DNA of 64,000 bases, from assembly GCF_022026395.1 (NCBI RefSeq), contig NZ_CP041767.1, positions 1,375,501-1,439,500 of the forward strand. The letters are read 5' to 3'. The DNA is from Brevibacillus brevis. GTDB lineage: Bacteria > Bacillota > Bacilli > Brevibacillales > Brevibacillaceae. The position numbers were made by a program, and so were the translations under genes. This document shows positions 55,741-64,000 of the stretch, piece after piece. The notes beneath the pieces were generated by a model. It was given only the letters and a program-made list of their open reading frames with translations. It made no database searches and was not told where the DNA came from. The stretch's first letter is position 1; each line of letters begins with the position of its first letter.

Positions 55741-56679
55741 ATGGCATTCAACCGTAAAAAAATCGCTGTTATCGGTAGTGGCTTCACTGGTGCAACAACT
55801 GCATTCATTTTGGGGCAAAAAGAACTGGGCGACATCGTATTGGTTGACATTCCGCAACTGGAGAACCCAACAAAAGGTAAAGCTCTCGACATGATGGAAT
55901 CCTCGCCAGTATTAGGCTTTGATGCAAACATCACAGGTACTGCGAACTATGAAGACATCAAAGATGCTGATCTCGTCATTATCACAGCTGGTATTGCCCG
56001 CAAGCCTGGCATGTCCCGCGATGATCTGGTTAACACCAATGCTGGCATTATGAAATCTGTTGCAGAGCAAGTAAAAACATATGCACCAAACTCTATCGTG
56101 CTCGTACTGTCCAACCCAGTTGACGCGATGACGTACACCTTCTTCAAAACGTCCGGCTTTCCAAAAGAGCGCGTAATCGGTCAATCCGGCGTTCTGGATA
56201 CTGCTCGCTTCCGTACCTTCGTGGCGATGGAGCTGAACGTATCTGTAGAAGACGTAACGGGCTTCGTTCTGGGTGGTCACGGAGATGACATGGTTCCATT
56301 GGTTCGCTACTCGTATGCTGGTGGTATCCCATTGGAAAAATTAATCCCGCAAGACCGTCTGGATGCGATCGTAGAGCGTACCCGCAAGGGCGGGGGCGAG
56401 ATTGTAAACCTTCTGGGGAACGGTTCCGCTTACTATGCACCTGCGGCTTCCTTGGTACAAATGGCTGAAGCCATCATCAAGGACAAAAAACGCATTCTGC
56501 CATCCATCGCTCTTCTGCAAGGAGAGTACGGCTACAACGATCTCTACCTGGGTGTACCGACTCTGCTCGGCGCAAACGGGATCGAAAAAGTGATCGAATT
56601 GGATCTGACTGCCGAAGAGAAAGCAGCTCTTGATAAATCTGCTGACTCTGTACGCAGTGTAATGGCTGTTTTGAAATAA
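55741..56679 (+). CDS. mdh: malate dehydrogenase
   Basis: 312 aa. NAD site [13 protein letters not shown] with D43 region [15 protein letters not shown]; substrate Arg loop [13 protein letters not shown]; catalytic His in [12 protein letters not shown]. This is the lactate-dehydrogenase-like Mdh group found in Bacillus. Converts malate to oxaloacetate in the Krebs cycle. RBS GGAGGGGAA. Closed by a terminator. Confidence 0.95.
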   Translation: MAFNRKKIAVIGSGFTGATTAFILGQKELGDIVLVDIPQLENPTKGKALDMMESSPVLGFDANITGTANYEDIKDADLVIITAGIARKPGMSRDDLVNTNAGIMKSVAEQVKTYAPNSIVLVLSNPVDAMTYTFFKTSGFPKERVIGQSGVLDTARFRTFVAMELNVSVEDVTGFVLGGHGDDMVPLVRYSYAGGIPLEKLIPQDRLDAIVERTRKGGGEIVNLLGNGSAYYAPAASLVQMAEAIIKDKKRILPSIALLQGEYGYNDLYLGVPTLLGANGIEKVIELDLTAEEKAALDKSADSVRSVMAVLK

Positions 56680-56692
56680 GATTAGTACATGT

Positions 56693-56723
56693 AAGACGCC
56701 TTTCTTTGGGAAGGCGTCTTTTG
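56693..56723 (+). terminator. terminator after mdh
   Basis: Stem AAGACGCCTT / AAGGCGTCTT with TTTT after it. Confidence 0.88.
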
Positions 56724-56730
56724 CTATTAA

Positions 56731-56956
56731 AGTTGCTGTGGTGGTGGAAGAAACGAATTTCCAGTCTACGCTTCGGCCTACGCCCCGCTGTGGGTATGAC
56801 TGTTCGCTCCAGAATAAATGGCGGGAGCGCTTCAAACGTAGAAGTTTCGAGGAGGTAGTCCATAAGTGAAGCTGAAATTCCCCGCCATTTATTCCTACGC
56901 TGGGCTGGGCTCCAGAGGCGCTTGGACTGGAAATTCGCTTCTTCCACGTAGCTTTT
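56731..56956. repeat. long-palindromic dispersed repeat, type A copy 2
   Basis: About 226 bp, clearly homologous to the copy at 34701 over its whole length. It has the AATAAATGGCGGG / CCCGCCATTTATT inner pair and GAATTTCCAGTC / GACTGGAAATTC ends. No type C partner follows here. Confidence 0.85.
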
Positions 56957-57363
56957 AGTTTTTTTTAAAAGGCTCAAGGAAAACTTCTTTGAGCCCACTT
57001 GTAAAACGTTGTAAAAGCAAGACATACATCCACAGCTGTACCGAAGCACTGTCACATGTTTGGAAGGAGACCGCCCGAACGTAGAGAGGATACAGGCAAC
57101 TGGAAAGCATGTGGCAGGGCTTCTCCCGACCTCTACCGCTGGAAGACAGCTAGGATTTTTTAAGGAGATACCTTTACCTAAAAGAGGAATACTACTGTCA
57201 AGCAACTAAGTTCTATGTGTTCAACAGCATGTCTTTACAAAAAAATTACTTGTTTTCCGCAATGAGCATTGGCAGACTGAGTATTGTAGAGAGAAGTATT
57301 TTTCAGGGGACGTAGGTTAGAAAATCGAGCGCAAGCATTGCAACGCTAGGGGGAAACAGACAG
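56957..57363 (+). promoter_or_regulatory. phoP leader region with possible pseudoknot and weak terminator
   Basis: A hairpin GGCTCAA / TTGAGCC lies at about 56971-56995. At 57066-57136, GGAG..GCCC pairs with GGGC..CTCC while an interleaved GTAGAG..GG can pair with CCTCTAC. These would form a pseudoknot or alternative folds. A small GCTG/CAGC stem and ATTTTTT (about 57138-57162) follow, like a weak terminator. No gene seen. Confidence 0.4.
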
Positions 57364-58059
57364 ATGATCAAAGTATTGGTAGTGGATGACGAAGCTTCTA
57401 TTGTAAAGCTATTGCAATTTAATCTTGAAAAATCAGGATTTCAGGTCGTAACTGCTTTTGACGGTAAACAGGCCTTGGAAGTGGTTAAGAGCGAGCAGCC
57501 TGATTTTATCATTCTTGATTTGATGCTTCCCAAGATGGATGGAATGGACGTATGCAAAACCTTGCGCCAGGAACGCAATAATACGCCGATCTTGATGCTT
57601 ACAGCGAAAGATGATGAGCTCGACAAGATTTTGGGGCTTGAGCTTGGTGCCGATGATTATTTGACAAAGCCTTTTAGCCCGAGAGAAGTAATTGCCCGCG
57701 TGAAAGCCATTCTGCGGCGTTTTCAGAACACGCCGGAAGCGACTACAGCGCCTCAAGAGGTGTTGCTCCAATTTGGGGATATTCGTATCTACCCGGAGAA
57801 GTACGAGGTGTTCTGTAAAGACGTGAAGGTTGAGCTGACACCAAAGGAATTCGAGCTGCTCAACTATTTAGCGAGCCACCAAGGACGTGTATTGACGCGC
57901 GATCAATTGTTGAATGCTGTTTGGAACTACGATTTTATCGGGGACTCTCGAATCGTGGACGTGCATGTCAGCCATTTGCGCGAAAAGCTTGAGGATGATA
58001 CGAAGAACCCGAAATACATCAAAACCGTTCGCGGATTAGGATACAAACTGGAAGGATAA
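57364..58059 (+). CDS. phoP: phosphate-response regulator PhoP
   Basis: 231-aa OmpR-type regulator. Receiver domain with acidic pocket VVDDEAS, phospho-Asp in IILDLMLPKMDG and TKPFSPREV; C-terminal winged helix (ELTPKEFELLNYLASHQGRVLTRDQLL, RIVDVHVSHLREKL). Follows mdh and precedes phoR, as in B. subtilis, where PhoP controls the phosphate-starvation regulon. RBS AGGGGGAAA. Confidence 0.92.
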   Translation: MIKVLVVDDEASIVKLLQFNLEKSGFQVVTAFDGKQALEVVKSEQPDFIILDLMLPKMDGMDVCKTLRQERNNTPILMLTAKDDELDKILGLELGADDYLTKPFSPREVIARVKAILRRFQNTPEATTAPQEVLLQFGDIRIYPEKYEVFCKDVKVELTPKEFELLNYLASHQGRVLTRDQLLNAVWNYDFIGDSRIVDVHVSHLREKLEDDTKNPKYIKTVRGLGYKLEG

Positions 58060-58072
58060 CGGAGGATTTACC

Positions 58073-59836
58073 TTGACTCGCTTTCGAATCAAACTCACTT
58101 TGACTATTTTGGGTTTAATCTCTCTCGTACTATTGGTGATGGGGATGTATTTTGCCAAAGTCCTTGAGAATTCCTACCTCCAATCACTGAATGAGCTATT
58201 GTCCCGCGAGTCGAAGCTCATCTCTCAGGCGGTCCGTTTCCCGAATGTCTTTGCCGATAAGGCGACGTTAGCAGACCGGGTCAAACAAGTAGCGCCAACG
58301 GATGAAGTACGGATCACCATTATCAACAAGGATGGTCAGGTGATGTACGACAACTCCTCCCACCCGGAAGAGATGGAAAACCACCATGACCGACCAGAGA
58401 TGAAGGCAGCGTTGAAAGGAGAAACAGGGATTTCCCGTCGTTTTAGTGAGACGCTCGGCTATGACATGATGTACGTTGCAGTACCTGTTGAATTGAACAA
58501 CGAAATATTCGGTGTTGTTCGTTCAGCGATGTCGATGAAAGATATTACCGATACGATCCACAAAATGTGGTACAGCTTACTCACAGGTTTATTGGTTACT
58601 TTGGTAGTCGGATCGATTGTTGTTTCTCGCATTTCCTTTTCCATTATTCGTCCGATCGAGGAGATCACCCGGGTAGCCCGCAACATTACACAGCGCCAAT
58701 ATGAGAGCCGTGTCAGAATCAAAGCAAAGGATGAGATCGGTCAGCTTGCAGGCGCGATCAACTTCATGGCATCGAGCCTGGAGCAGCAGATGTACGAAAT
58801 CTCGGAGAATCAGCAGCGCCTGGCAGGGGTGCTGACCAATATGACGAGTGGCGTGATTTTCATTTCTGAACAACGCCGGATCATGCTGGTCAATCCAGCC
58901 GTTGAAAAGCTGCTGGGGACTGCTGGACATGAGATAGTAGGGAAGCTGCATATCGAGGCCGGCAAAAGCTTTGGGCTCAGCCAATACATCGACAGGTGCC
59001 TCGACAGAAGCGAGAAGTTCCGCCAAGAGGTACACATTTATTACCCGCAGGAACGCATTCTTGACGTGAATTTTGCTCCCTATATTAACTTCAAGGGGGA
59101 GTCGAGGGGTGTGGTCGTAGTACTGCATGACATCACCGACATTCGCCGCCTGGAGAAGATGCGAAGTGACTTCGTAGCAAACGTATCGCATGAGCTACGC
59201 ACGCCGATTACCTCGATCAAGGGCTTCACGGAGACTTTGCTTGAAGGGGCTATGCAGGACGAGGAAACATGCCGCAATTTCTTGCAAATCATCTCGGATG
59301 AGAGCGAGCGGCTCTACCGGATGATCCGCGACATTTTGGACCTTTCCAAAATCGAGCAGAAGCGAATCCCGTTGCATCTGAGTCAGGTTCACTTGCAGGA
59401 TCTAATCAGTTCGGCGGTTGCCATCATGCATGACCAGGCACAACGCAAGGAATTGACGATCACCCTCCCTTCACCAAAGCCAGATATTTGGCTGATGACG
59501 GATAAGGATTGCTTGCAGCAGATCATCTTGAATCTGTTGACGAATGCGATCGCCTATACGCCAGAAGGTGGAAAAATCAACGTCAAGACAGAGGCAGACA
59601 GCGAAAACATCACCATTCAAGTCATGGATACCGGGATCGGCATTCCGGAAAGGGACCTCACGCGTATCTTTGAGCGGTTTTATCGCGTAGACAAGGCGAG
59701 AAGCCGCGATTCAGGTGGAACAGGTTTGGGCCTCGCAATCGTGAAGCATCTCGTGGAAAATTTGCACGGACATATTAGTGTGGAGAGCAAGGAAGGAAGA
59801 GGGACAACCTTCACAGTTACACTTCCCCTTACCTAA
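58073..59836 (+). CDS. phoR: phosphate sensor histidine kinase PhoR
   Basis: 587 aa. Membrane segment (about 8-30), extracytoplasmic sensor region, second membrane segment (about 165-190), HAMP (RPIEEITRVARNI), PAS-like region, then DHp with the phosphorylated His in FVANVSHELRTPITSIKGF. The ATP-binding domain has NLLTNAIAYTPEGG, DTGIGIPERD and GTGLGLAIVKH. Autophosphorylates and activates PhoP. TTG start 8 bases after GGAGGAT, 13 bases after phoP. Confidence 0.92.
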   Translation: MTRFRIKLTLTILGLISLVLLVMGMYFAKVLENSYLQSLNELLSRESKLISQAVRFPNVFADKATLADRVKQVAPTDEVRITIINKDGQVMYDNSSHPEEMENHHDRPEMKAALKGETGISRRFSETLGYDMMYVAVPVELNNEIFGVVRSAMSMKDITDTIHKMWYSLLTGLLVTLVVGSIVVSRISFSIIRPIEEITRVARNITQRQYESRVRIKAKDEIGQLAGAINFMASSLEQQMYEISENQQRLAGVLTNMTSGVIFISEQRRIMLVNPAVEKLLGTAGHEIVGKLHIEAGKSFGLSQYIDRCLDRSEKFRQEVHIYYPQERILDVNFAPYINFKGESRGVVVVLHDITDIRRLEKMRSDFVANVSHELRTPITSIKGFTETLLEGAMQDEETCRNFLQIISDESERLYRMIRDILDLSKIEQKRIPLHLSQVHLQDLISSAVAIMHDQAQRKELTITLPSPKPDIWLMTDKDCLQQIILNLLTNAIAYTPEGGKINVKTEADSENITIQVMDTGIGIPERDLTRIFERFYRVDKARSRDSGGTGLGLAIVKHLVENLHGHISVESKEGRGTTFTVTLPLT

Positions 59837-59945
59837 AACAACAACTGCAAAAAACATTTACACAAACAAAATAGTAGCTTTACTTCTACAATACAATCGC
59901 CTTGTACCATTTGACATGTCAGACACTAGAAGGGGGAAGAGGGAA

Positions 59946-60602
59946 ATGTCACGGCACGCTTTTGAAGAACAGCAGGATGTACTGCACCGCAAGCTCATGA
60001 CGATGGGCACATTGGTGGAAGAAGCCATTCATAAATCCATTAAGAGTCTGGTTGAGCGGGATGCCCAACTGGCGGAACAGGTTATCGCAAGCGATCCTGT
60101 GATCAATGAGCTGGAGCAAGAAATACAGAGCGATTGCTTCCGTCTCATTGCGTTGCAGCAGCCAGTCGGAGGTGACTTGCGACGCTTGGGAACAATGTTG
60201 AAGCTGGTGACGGATTTGGAGCGAATGGGTGATCATGCCGTTTCCATTGCCAAGACGACCCGACGCTTGATGGCGGACCCGTACGTGAAACCCCTCATCG
60301 ATATTCCGATGATGGCTGATCACGTCAAGGCTATGGTGCGTGATTGTTTAAATGCATATATTGCACGCAACAAAGAAGCGGCAGAAGAGATTGCCTCACG
60401 CGACGACATTGTGGATAAACTGTATTCCACGATTTTCCATGATCTGATTGAATTGATGACGAAAAACAGTCAGGCCATTTCGCAAGGAACGCATTTGCTC
60501 TTGGTCGCGCAATATTTGGAACGGATTGCCGATCATGTTACGAACATCTGTGAATGGATTATTTATATGTCTACTGGTAAAATGACGGATCTGAATAAAT
60601 AA
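59946..60602 (+). CDS. phoU: phosphate transport regulator PhoU
   Basis: 218 aa, two repeats of a three-helix bundle. The metal-binding E/D-rich motif appears in LVTDLERMGDHAVSI and is repeated in LVAQYLERIADHVTNICEWIIY. PhoU restrains the Pho kinase when phosphate is plentiful, working with the Pst transporter, which is not in this window. ATG 59946 behind AGGGGGAAGAGG. Follows phoR by 109 bases. Confidence 0.93.
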   Translation: MSRHAFEEQQDVLHRKLMTMGTLVEEAIHKSIKSLVERDAQLAEQVIASDPVINELEQEIQSDCFRLIALQQPVGGDLRRLGTMLKLVTDLERMGDHAVSIAKTTRRLMADPYVKPLIDIPMMADHVKAMVRDCLNAYIARNKEAAEEIASRDDIVDKLYSTIFHDLIELMTKNSQAISQGTHLLLVAQYLERIADHVTNICEWIIYMSTGKMTDLNK

Positions 60603-60614
60603 TACCCGAATGAC

Positions 60615-60660
60615 AAAAAGCCGCTGTGAGCTATGAAAAATAGCTAGCAGCGGCTTTTTC
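60615..60660 (+). terminator. terminator after phoU
   Basis: Stem AAAAAGCCGCT-AGCTAT / ATAGCT-CAGCGGCTTTTT. Confidence 0.9.
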
Positions 60661-60857
60661 ATAATATCGTAAAGGATAAACTTCTTCGGGTTTCTTCTCG
60701 ATATTACGGAAAACATTCCGCTAAAACGCGGTCGCTCATCCTTGAGTAAACCACGATAGAGGTTTTCTTATGGTTGTAGACAGACGCCTATTCTCCCTTT
60801 TGTGCATACAATACATCGATTCAATGGCAGTTAGAAGAAGTACAGGAGGGAAAGGCA

Positions 60858-61946
60858 ATGACCACAAAAGTGCGCCATATATATGCCGCAGGGAATACTG
60901 CGCGAGGATACAAGACGTTTTATGACTCCGTATTGGAAGGCTTGGAGCGTGTTTATATTTTGACAGGGACAGTGGAAGGAATTACGTCGCCACTGATCGA
61001 GTCGATTGGTAATCAAATGGCACGAAAAACAGACGAAGTGGAGTGGATTCATTCTCCTTTTGTGAATGGACAGTTTGATGGTGTTATTTTTCCCAAATAT
61101 AAAGTGGCGATTATGGATGGTAGCTATCCCCGGATTTGGAGACCCGCTTCTCCGGGTGTAAAGGAAATTCAGGTCAATTTGCAGTCCATGGTCAACATTG
61201 ATCAGCTAGTGGATTACAAAGACCAGATTGCCGGCTGGTACGAAGAGATTTTTAGGAAGAGTGAAGAGGCATATCAAGCTTTTGGCGAGGCCTTGCGGAT
61301 CCACGATGAGTGGGAGGCTCCCTACATTGAGCACCTCAACAGAGAAGAAGCCAATTGCGTTACGGAAGAAGTAAAAGCTTTGTTCTTCGGAGAGGAGCAA
61401 CTGGAAAAGAAAGCAAAGGTACGGCGCATGTATTTGGGGGCAGCGACGCCGCAGGGGCCTGTAGATCATATCATGAAGCTGACCGACCATTTGGAGAAGC
61501 GCTACTTTATCAAGGGCAGGCCAGGCTCTGGCAAGTCCACTATGTTGAAAAAGTTGGTGGAGGAAGCCAAAACACGCGGCTTTGACGTGGAAGTATACCA
61601 CTGTGGACTAGACCCGCACAGCCTTGATATGGTCATTGTTCCTGAGAAGGGCCTCGCTATTTTTGACAGCACCGCACCTCATGAGTATTTTCCAAGTAAA
61701 GATACAGATGAGGTTATCGATATGTATGAAAGGGCAATTGAGCCTGGCACAGATGAGGTATATGAAGAGGAATTAATGGATGTCAAGGTAAGGTATAAGC
61801 AAAAAGTGAAAGAAGCAACAGCGAATCTTCTGGCTGCCAAGGAACTGCGCGACCAGTTGAATAATACTTATCAGGAAGCGGTGGACCAGCAGCGTCTCAA
61901 GGCAGTTACGCAAGCAATTGTCAGCAGGCTGACAAAGATGGGCTAA
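60858..61946 (+). CDS. P-loop ATPase of the PRK06851 type, unknown function
   Basis: 362 aa. The protein looks like two related halves. The first begins at about 30 with a degenerate nucleotide loop (YILTGTVEGITSPLI); the second carries an intact Walker A (FIKGRPGSGKSTMLKKL) near 215, then VEVYHCGLDPHSLDMVIVP. A charged helical tail closes it. It occurs in spore formers, but its role is not known to me. RBS AGGAGGGA. CATACAATA at 60805-60813 matches a sigma-E/K -10, but the -35 is unconvincing. Confidence 0.7.
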   Translation: MTTKVRHIYAAGNTARGYKTFYDSVLEGLERVYILTGTVEGITSPLIESIGNQMARKTDEVEWIHSPFVNGQFDGVIFPKYKVAIMDGSYPRIWRPASPGVKEIQVNLQSMVNIDQLVDYKDQIAGWYEEIFRKSEEAYQAFGEALRIHDEWEAPYIEHLNREEANCVTEEVKALFFGEEQLEKKAKVRRMYLGAATPQGPVDHIMKLTDHLEKRYFIKGRPGSGKSTMLKKLVEEAKTRGFDVEVYHCGLDPHSLDMVIVPEKGLAIFDSTAPHEYFPSKDTDEVIDMYERAIEPGTDEVYEEELMDVKVRYKQKVKEATANLLAAKELRDQLNNTYQEAVDQQRLKAVTQAIVSRLTKMG

Positions 61947-62038
61947 TGTCATTCCGATCGTAGAATGAAACCCGTTCGACTGCTCATACTACAATAACGG
62001 AAGATGATCGTTGTTGGAGAATGGAGGTGAGCAGCCGG

Positions 62039-62983
62039 ATGGGTTTTGCTATGACGTTGGCTCTGTTACTGTTAATTAATCCCCTCGACCCGACGAATTT
62101 TTTGCAGATAGAGATGGAGGGCAAGGCGGTAGCTATGCTCAACCGGGCTGATTATTCTCTTCCCTTTGATGGCGTTCCTTTGGTCGATGACAGCAAGCTT
62201 GCGCGAATGGTAGAAGAGCTGGCGAAAAAAGCGTACATTGCGCCGATCAATGCAACGATTAATAACGCCGGGGCCATCGTTCCGGAAGCCAAGGGAAGAA
62301 AGCTGGATGACCTGGCATTTCGCGGACGTTTTTACGATTATTTTTATGGTACGGGAGCCGCAAGCATGAATGTCAGCTACAAAGAGGTATTCCCGAAGGT
62401 AGACAAGGCTCTCATGAGTCAGGTGCGGAAAAAAAGGATCGGGCAATATGCGACCTATTTCAATGCAGGTAACCGGAATCGTGTACACAACATCAAGCTC
62501 GCCTCGCAGGCGATTAACAATTACGTGGTATTGCCAGGAGAAATTTTTTCTTTTAATAAGGTAGTGGGCCAGCGTACGAAAGAAAAAGGGTATTTGCAGG
62601 CGCCTATCATTGTCAGGGGAGAGTTGTCGGAAGGCATTGGGGGAGGAATCTGCCAAGTATCGTCTACGCTGTTCAATGCGGTAGACCAGGCAGGCTTGCA
62701 CATTATGCAGCGTTATTCTCACAGTCGAAACGTAGCGTACGTACCTCCAGGGCGAGATGCAACCGTGAGCTGGTACGGCCCCGATTTTGTGTTTCAAAAC
62801 AAATACGCCTATCCGGTTTTGATTCGTGCGATTGCGAACAACGGAAGCATGTACGTGACGGTTCACTCTTTTCCAGAAATGGAGCATGAGCCACGACATG
62901 TTCCAAGCGTACGCCGCTCGACGCCTGAAGAAGCTCCGGATTCTCCATCTATTTTAAATGAAAATGGACCGACAATTCCTTAG
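62039..62983 (+). CDS. exported VanW-family protein
   Basis: 314 aa. A signal/anchor segment (about 1-16) precedes a region of about 100 residues that is not recognised, followed by the VanW domain (about 130-270). Motifs include GEIFSFNKVVGQRTKEKGY, GIGGGICQVSSTLFNAV and SYGP-like VSWYGPDFVF. VanW occurs beside vancomycin-resistance genes and in spore formers; its biochemical role is unclear but is thought to concern the cell wall. ATG 62039 was chosen because GGAGGTGA precedes it by 8 bases. Confidence 0.85.
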   Translation: MGFAMTLALLLLINPLDPTNFLQIEMEGKAVAMLNRADYSLPFDGVPLVDDSKLARMVEELAKKAYIAPINATINNAGAIVPEAKGRKLDDLAFRGRFYDYFYGTGAASMNVSYKEVFPKVDKALMSQVRKKRIGQYATYFNAGNRNRVHNIKLASQAINNYVVLPGEIFSFNKVVGQRTKEKGYLQAPIIVRGELSEGIGGGICQVSSTLFNAVDQAGLHIMQRYSHSRNVAYVPPGRDATVSWYGPDFVFQNKYAYPVLIRAIANNGSMYVTVHSFPEMEHEPRHVPSVRRSTPEEAPDSPSILNENGPTIP

Positions 62984-63001
62984 AGATGTGTCGGTTTTTT
63001 T
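62968..63001 (+). terminator. terminator after the VanW gene
   Basis: Stem ACCGACA / TGTCGGT with a seven-T run; the stem overlaps the last codons. Confidence 0.85.
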
Positions 63002-63014
63002 GTGTCTTGGGTAC

Positions 63015-63506
63015 GAGGCTGCGGTGGGGAGAAGAATATTTCCAGACTAGGCTCCAGGCTCCGTCCCGCTGAGGGTAGAGGCTGTCCGCTCCGAAGGGAT
63101 TCGCGGGGAAACGCAAAAGTGGTAGCCGCTACGACGTATGGGCACGGTTGCGTTTCTGTTGCCCGCGAATCCCTTCTCTCGCTGGGGAGGACTCCACAAG
63201 TCGCTACGTCTGGAAATATTCTTCTCTGTCGTAACTGATTACATTCTTCCATCTTGTAAAAAATCGGATCAAATGGAAAGCTTTTAGAGGAAACAGGAGA
63301 AATAAGCGAAGATCTTAGGGACACCGCCCGAGGCGCAATGAAAAAAAGAGAAACAAGCTCTTAGCGTCCACCTCTGAGACACCCCCTGAATGGACCACTT
63401 TGGACGCGGGTTTCACTTTTTTTCATGGAGCCGGACAGTCAATCCCTCAGCAGGTGGACCTAGAATCTGAGCGTTTTCTCCTGTTTCCTCCCCACCACTA
63501 CAGCCC
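63015..63506. repeat. composite dispersed repeat, types B + C, copy 2
   Basis: About 490 bp. Homologous throughout to the unit at 50125: left hairpin with AGAAGAATATTTCCAG ends, right hairpin with GAGGAAACAGGAGAAA and TTCTCCTGTTTCCTC ends. Outer ends GGCTGCGGTGGGGA and TCCCCACCACTACAGCC are near-inverted. Again placed directly after a terminator. Confidence 0.85.
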
Positions 63507-63561
63507 GACCAACGCATGCTTTTAAAAGGTTGCCTAGTTAAAGTTTAACCTAAAGAAATAG

Positions 63562-63619
63562 TTGCCACGGATAAAAAAACATCGTATAGTTTTCATGTGA
63601 TAAATTTCGTACACGAAAT
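63562..63619 (+). promoter_or_regulatory. promoter and palindromic operator of the MarR gene
   Basis: TTGCCA (63562-63567), 17 bases, TATAGT (63585-63590). Just downstream, ATTTCGT-AC-ACGAAAT (63604-63619) is a perfect inverted repeat, typical of an autoregulatory MarR site. Confidence 0.6.
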
Positions 63620-63642
63620 ATTACTTAAGAAAGGAGTGCACT

Positions 63643-64000
63643 ATGAATAAATCACTGCATATTCGGGACTTGTTAAAACGGTTGAACAAGACATTTGGCA
63701 CGATGGCCACAAAAGAACTGTCCCAATATGGTGTGACTGTCCCGCAGCTAATGGTCATTCGAGAAATACATCCTGATCCCAAAACGATCGGTCAGATAAG
63801 CAAAGCCGTAGACTTATCCTACAGTACCGTTTCTGGCATCATAGATCGTTTGGAACGAGAACAACTCGTAGAACGTGTACGTGATGAGAATGACCGGCGT
63901 GTTGTCTGGATTCGTAAAACACCGAAGATTTCCGAGTTGTTCGCAAAGGTTGATTTTTTCTCAGAGAACTTTTACAAACGTATTTTCCATGGATTTTCCG
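63643..64000 (+). CDS. MarR-family transcriptional regulator, 3' end missing
   Basis: 119 codons are visible before the window ends. Winged helix of the MarR type: TVPQLMVIREIHPDPKTIGQISKAV, recognition region LSYSTVSGIIDRLERE and wing DENDRRVVWI. ATG 63643 behind AAAGGAG. The perfect inverted repeat in its promoter suggests self-repression. Its ligand and other targets would lie beyond the window. Confidence 0.88.
   Translation, partial: MNKSLHIRDLLKRLNKTFGTMATKELSQYGVTVPQLMVIREIHPDPKTIGQISKAVDLSYSTVSGIIDRLEREQLVERVRDENDRRVVWIRKTPKISELFAKVDFFSENFYKRIFHGFS

Overview
The window looks like the chromosome of an endospore-forming low-to-mid GC Firmicute, most likely Brevibacillus or a close relative in the Paenibacillaceae. 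This is inferred from gene content and order; no database search was made. The right half keeps a core order familiar from Bacillus: ytpI / ytoI-like, dnaE, malic enzyme, accD-accA, pfkA, pyk, then fxsA, ytvI, citZ, icd, mdh, phoP, phoR. A class II (adenosylcobalamin) ribonucleotide reductase and a thioesterase are inserted after pyk, and phoU follows phoR. All boundaries were read by eye from ORFs, ribosome binding sites and motifs.

Layout. 1-4.0 kb: carbohydrate ABC transporter (binding protein cut by the window edge, two permeases) with a BadF-type sugar kinase. 4.0-7.1 kb: signalling genes (PAS histidine kinase, DUF3870 protein, GAF-GGDEF protein). 7.1-8.4 kb: NhaC-type antiporter. 8.6-10.6 kb: peroxide-defence operon (thioredoxin-reductase-like flavoprotein, small glutaredoxin-like protein, AhpC-type peroxiredoxin) with PerR-like boxes upstream. 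10.7-11.6 kb: a second, dithiol-oxidase-like flavoprotein. 12.0-25.4 kb: a long co-directional cluster that looks like a synthase-dependent exopolysaccharide system. It contains a membrane-anchored glycosidase-like protein, a HEAT-repeat protein, a processive GT2 synthase, a degenerate receiver protein, a UDP-amino-sugar dehydrogenase, GlmS, a 68-aa protein, a truncated GlmU-like pyrophosphorylase and two exported TIM-barrel-like proteins that together carry three copies of one domain.

25.5-33.1 kb: a Gln-rich protein with five near-identical repeats lies next to four tandem YheC/YheD-type ATP-grasp genes. The ATP-grasp operon has a good match to a sigma-K promoter and is divergent from a YheB-like DUF445 gene. 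33.3-36.5 kb: YtoI-like regulator, ArsR/DUF2087 regulator and YtpI. 36.6-60.6 kb: replication and central carbon genes and the Pho two-component system. 60.9-64.0 kb: a P-loop protein, a VanW-family protein and the start of a MarR regulator.

Four intergenic regions carry dispersed, long-palindromic repeats of about 200-230 bp (three sequence types, called A, B and C here). They are often joined as composite units of about 500 bp with inverted ends, which suggests a MITE-like or hairpin element family. Candidate regulatory sites include PerR-like boxes before the peroxide operon, a GntR-type palindrome before the malic enzyme, paired NrdR boxes before nrdJ, repeated palindromes before pfkA, a possible pseudoknot leader before phoP and a perfect inverted repeat before the MarR gene.
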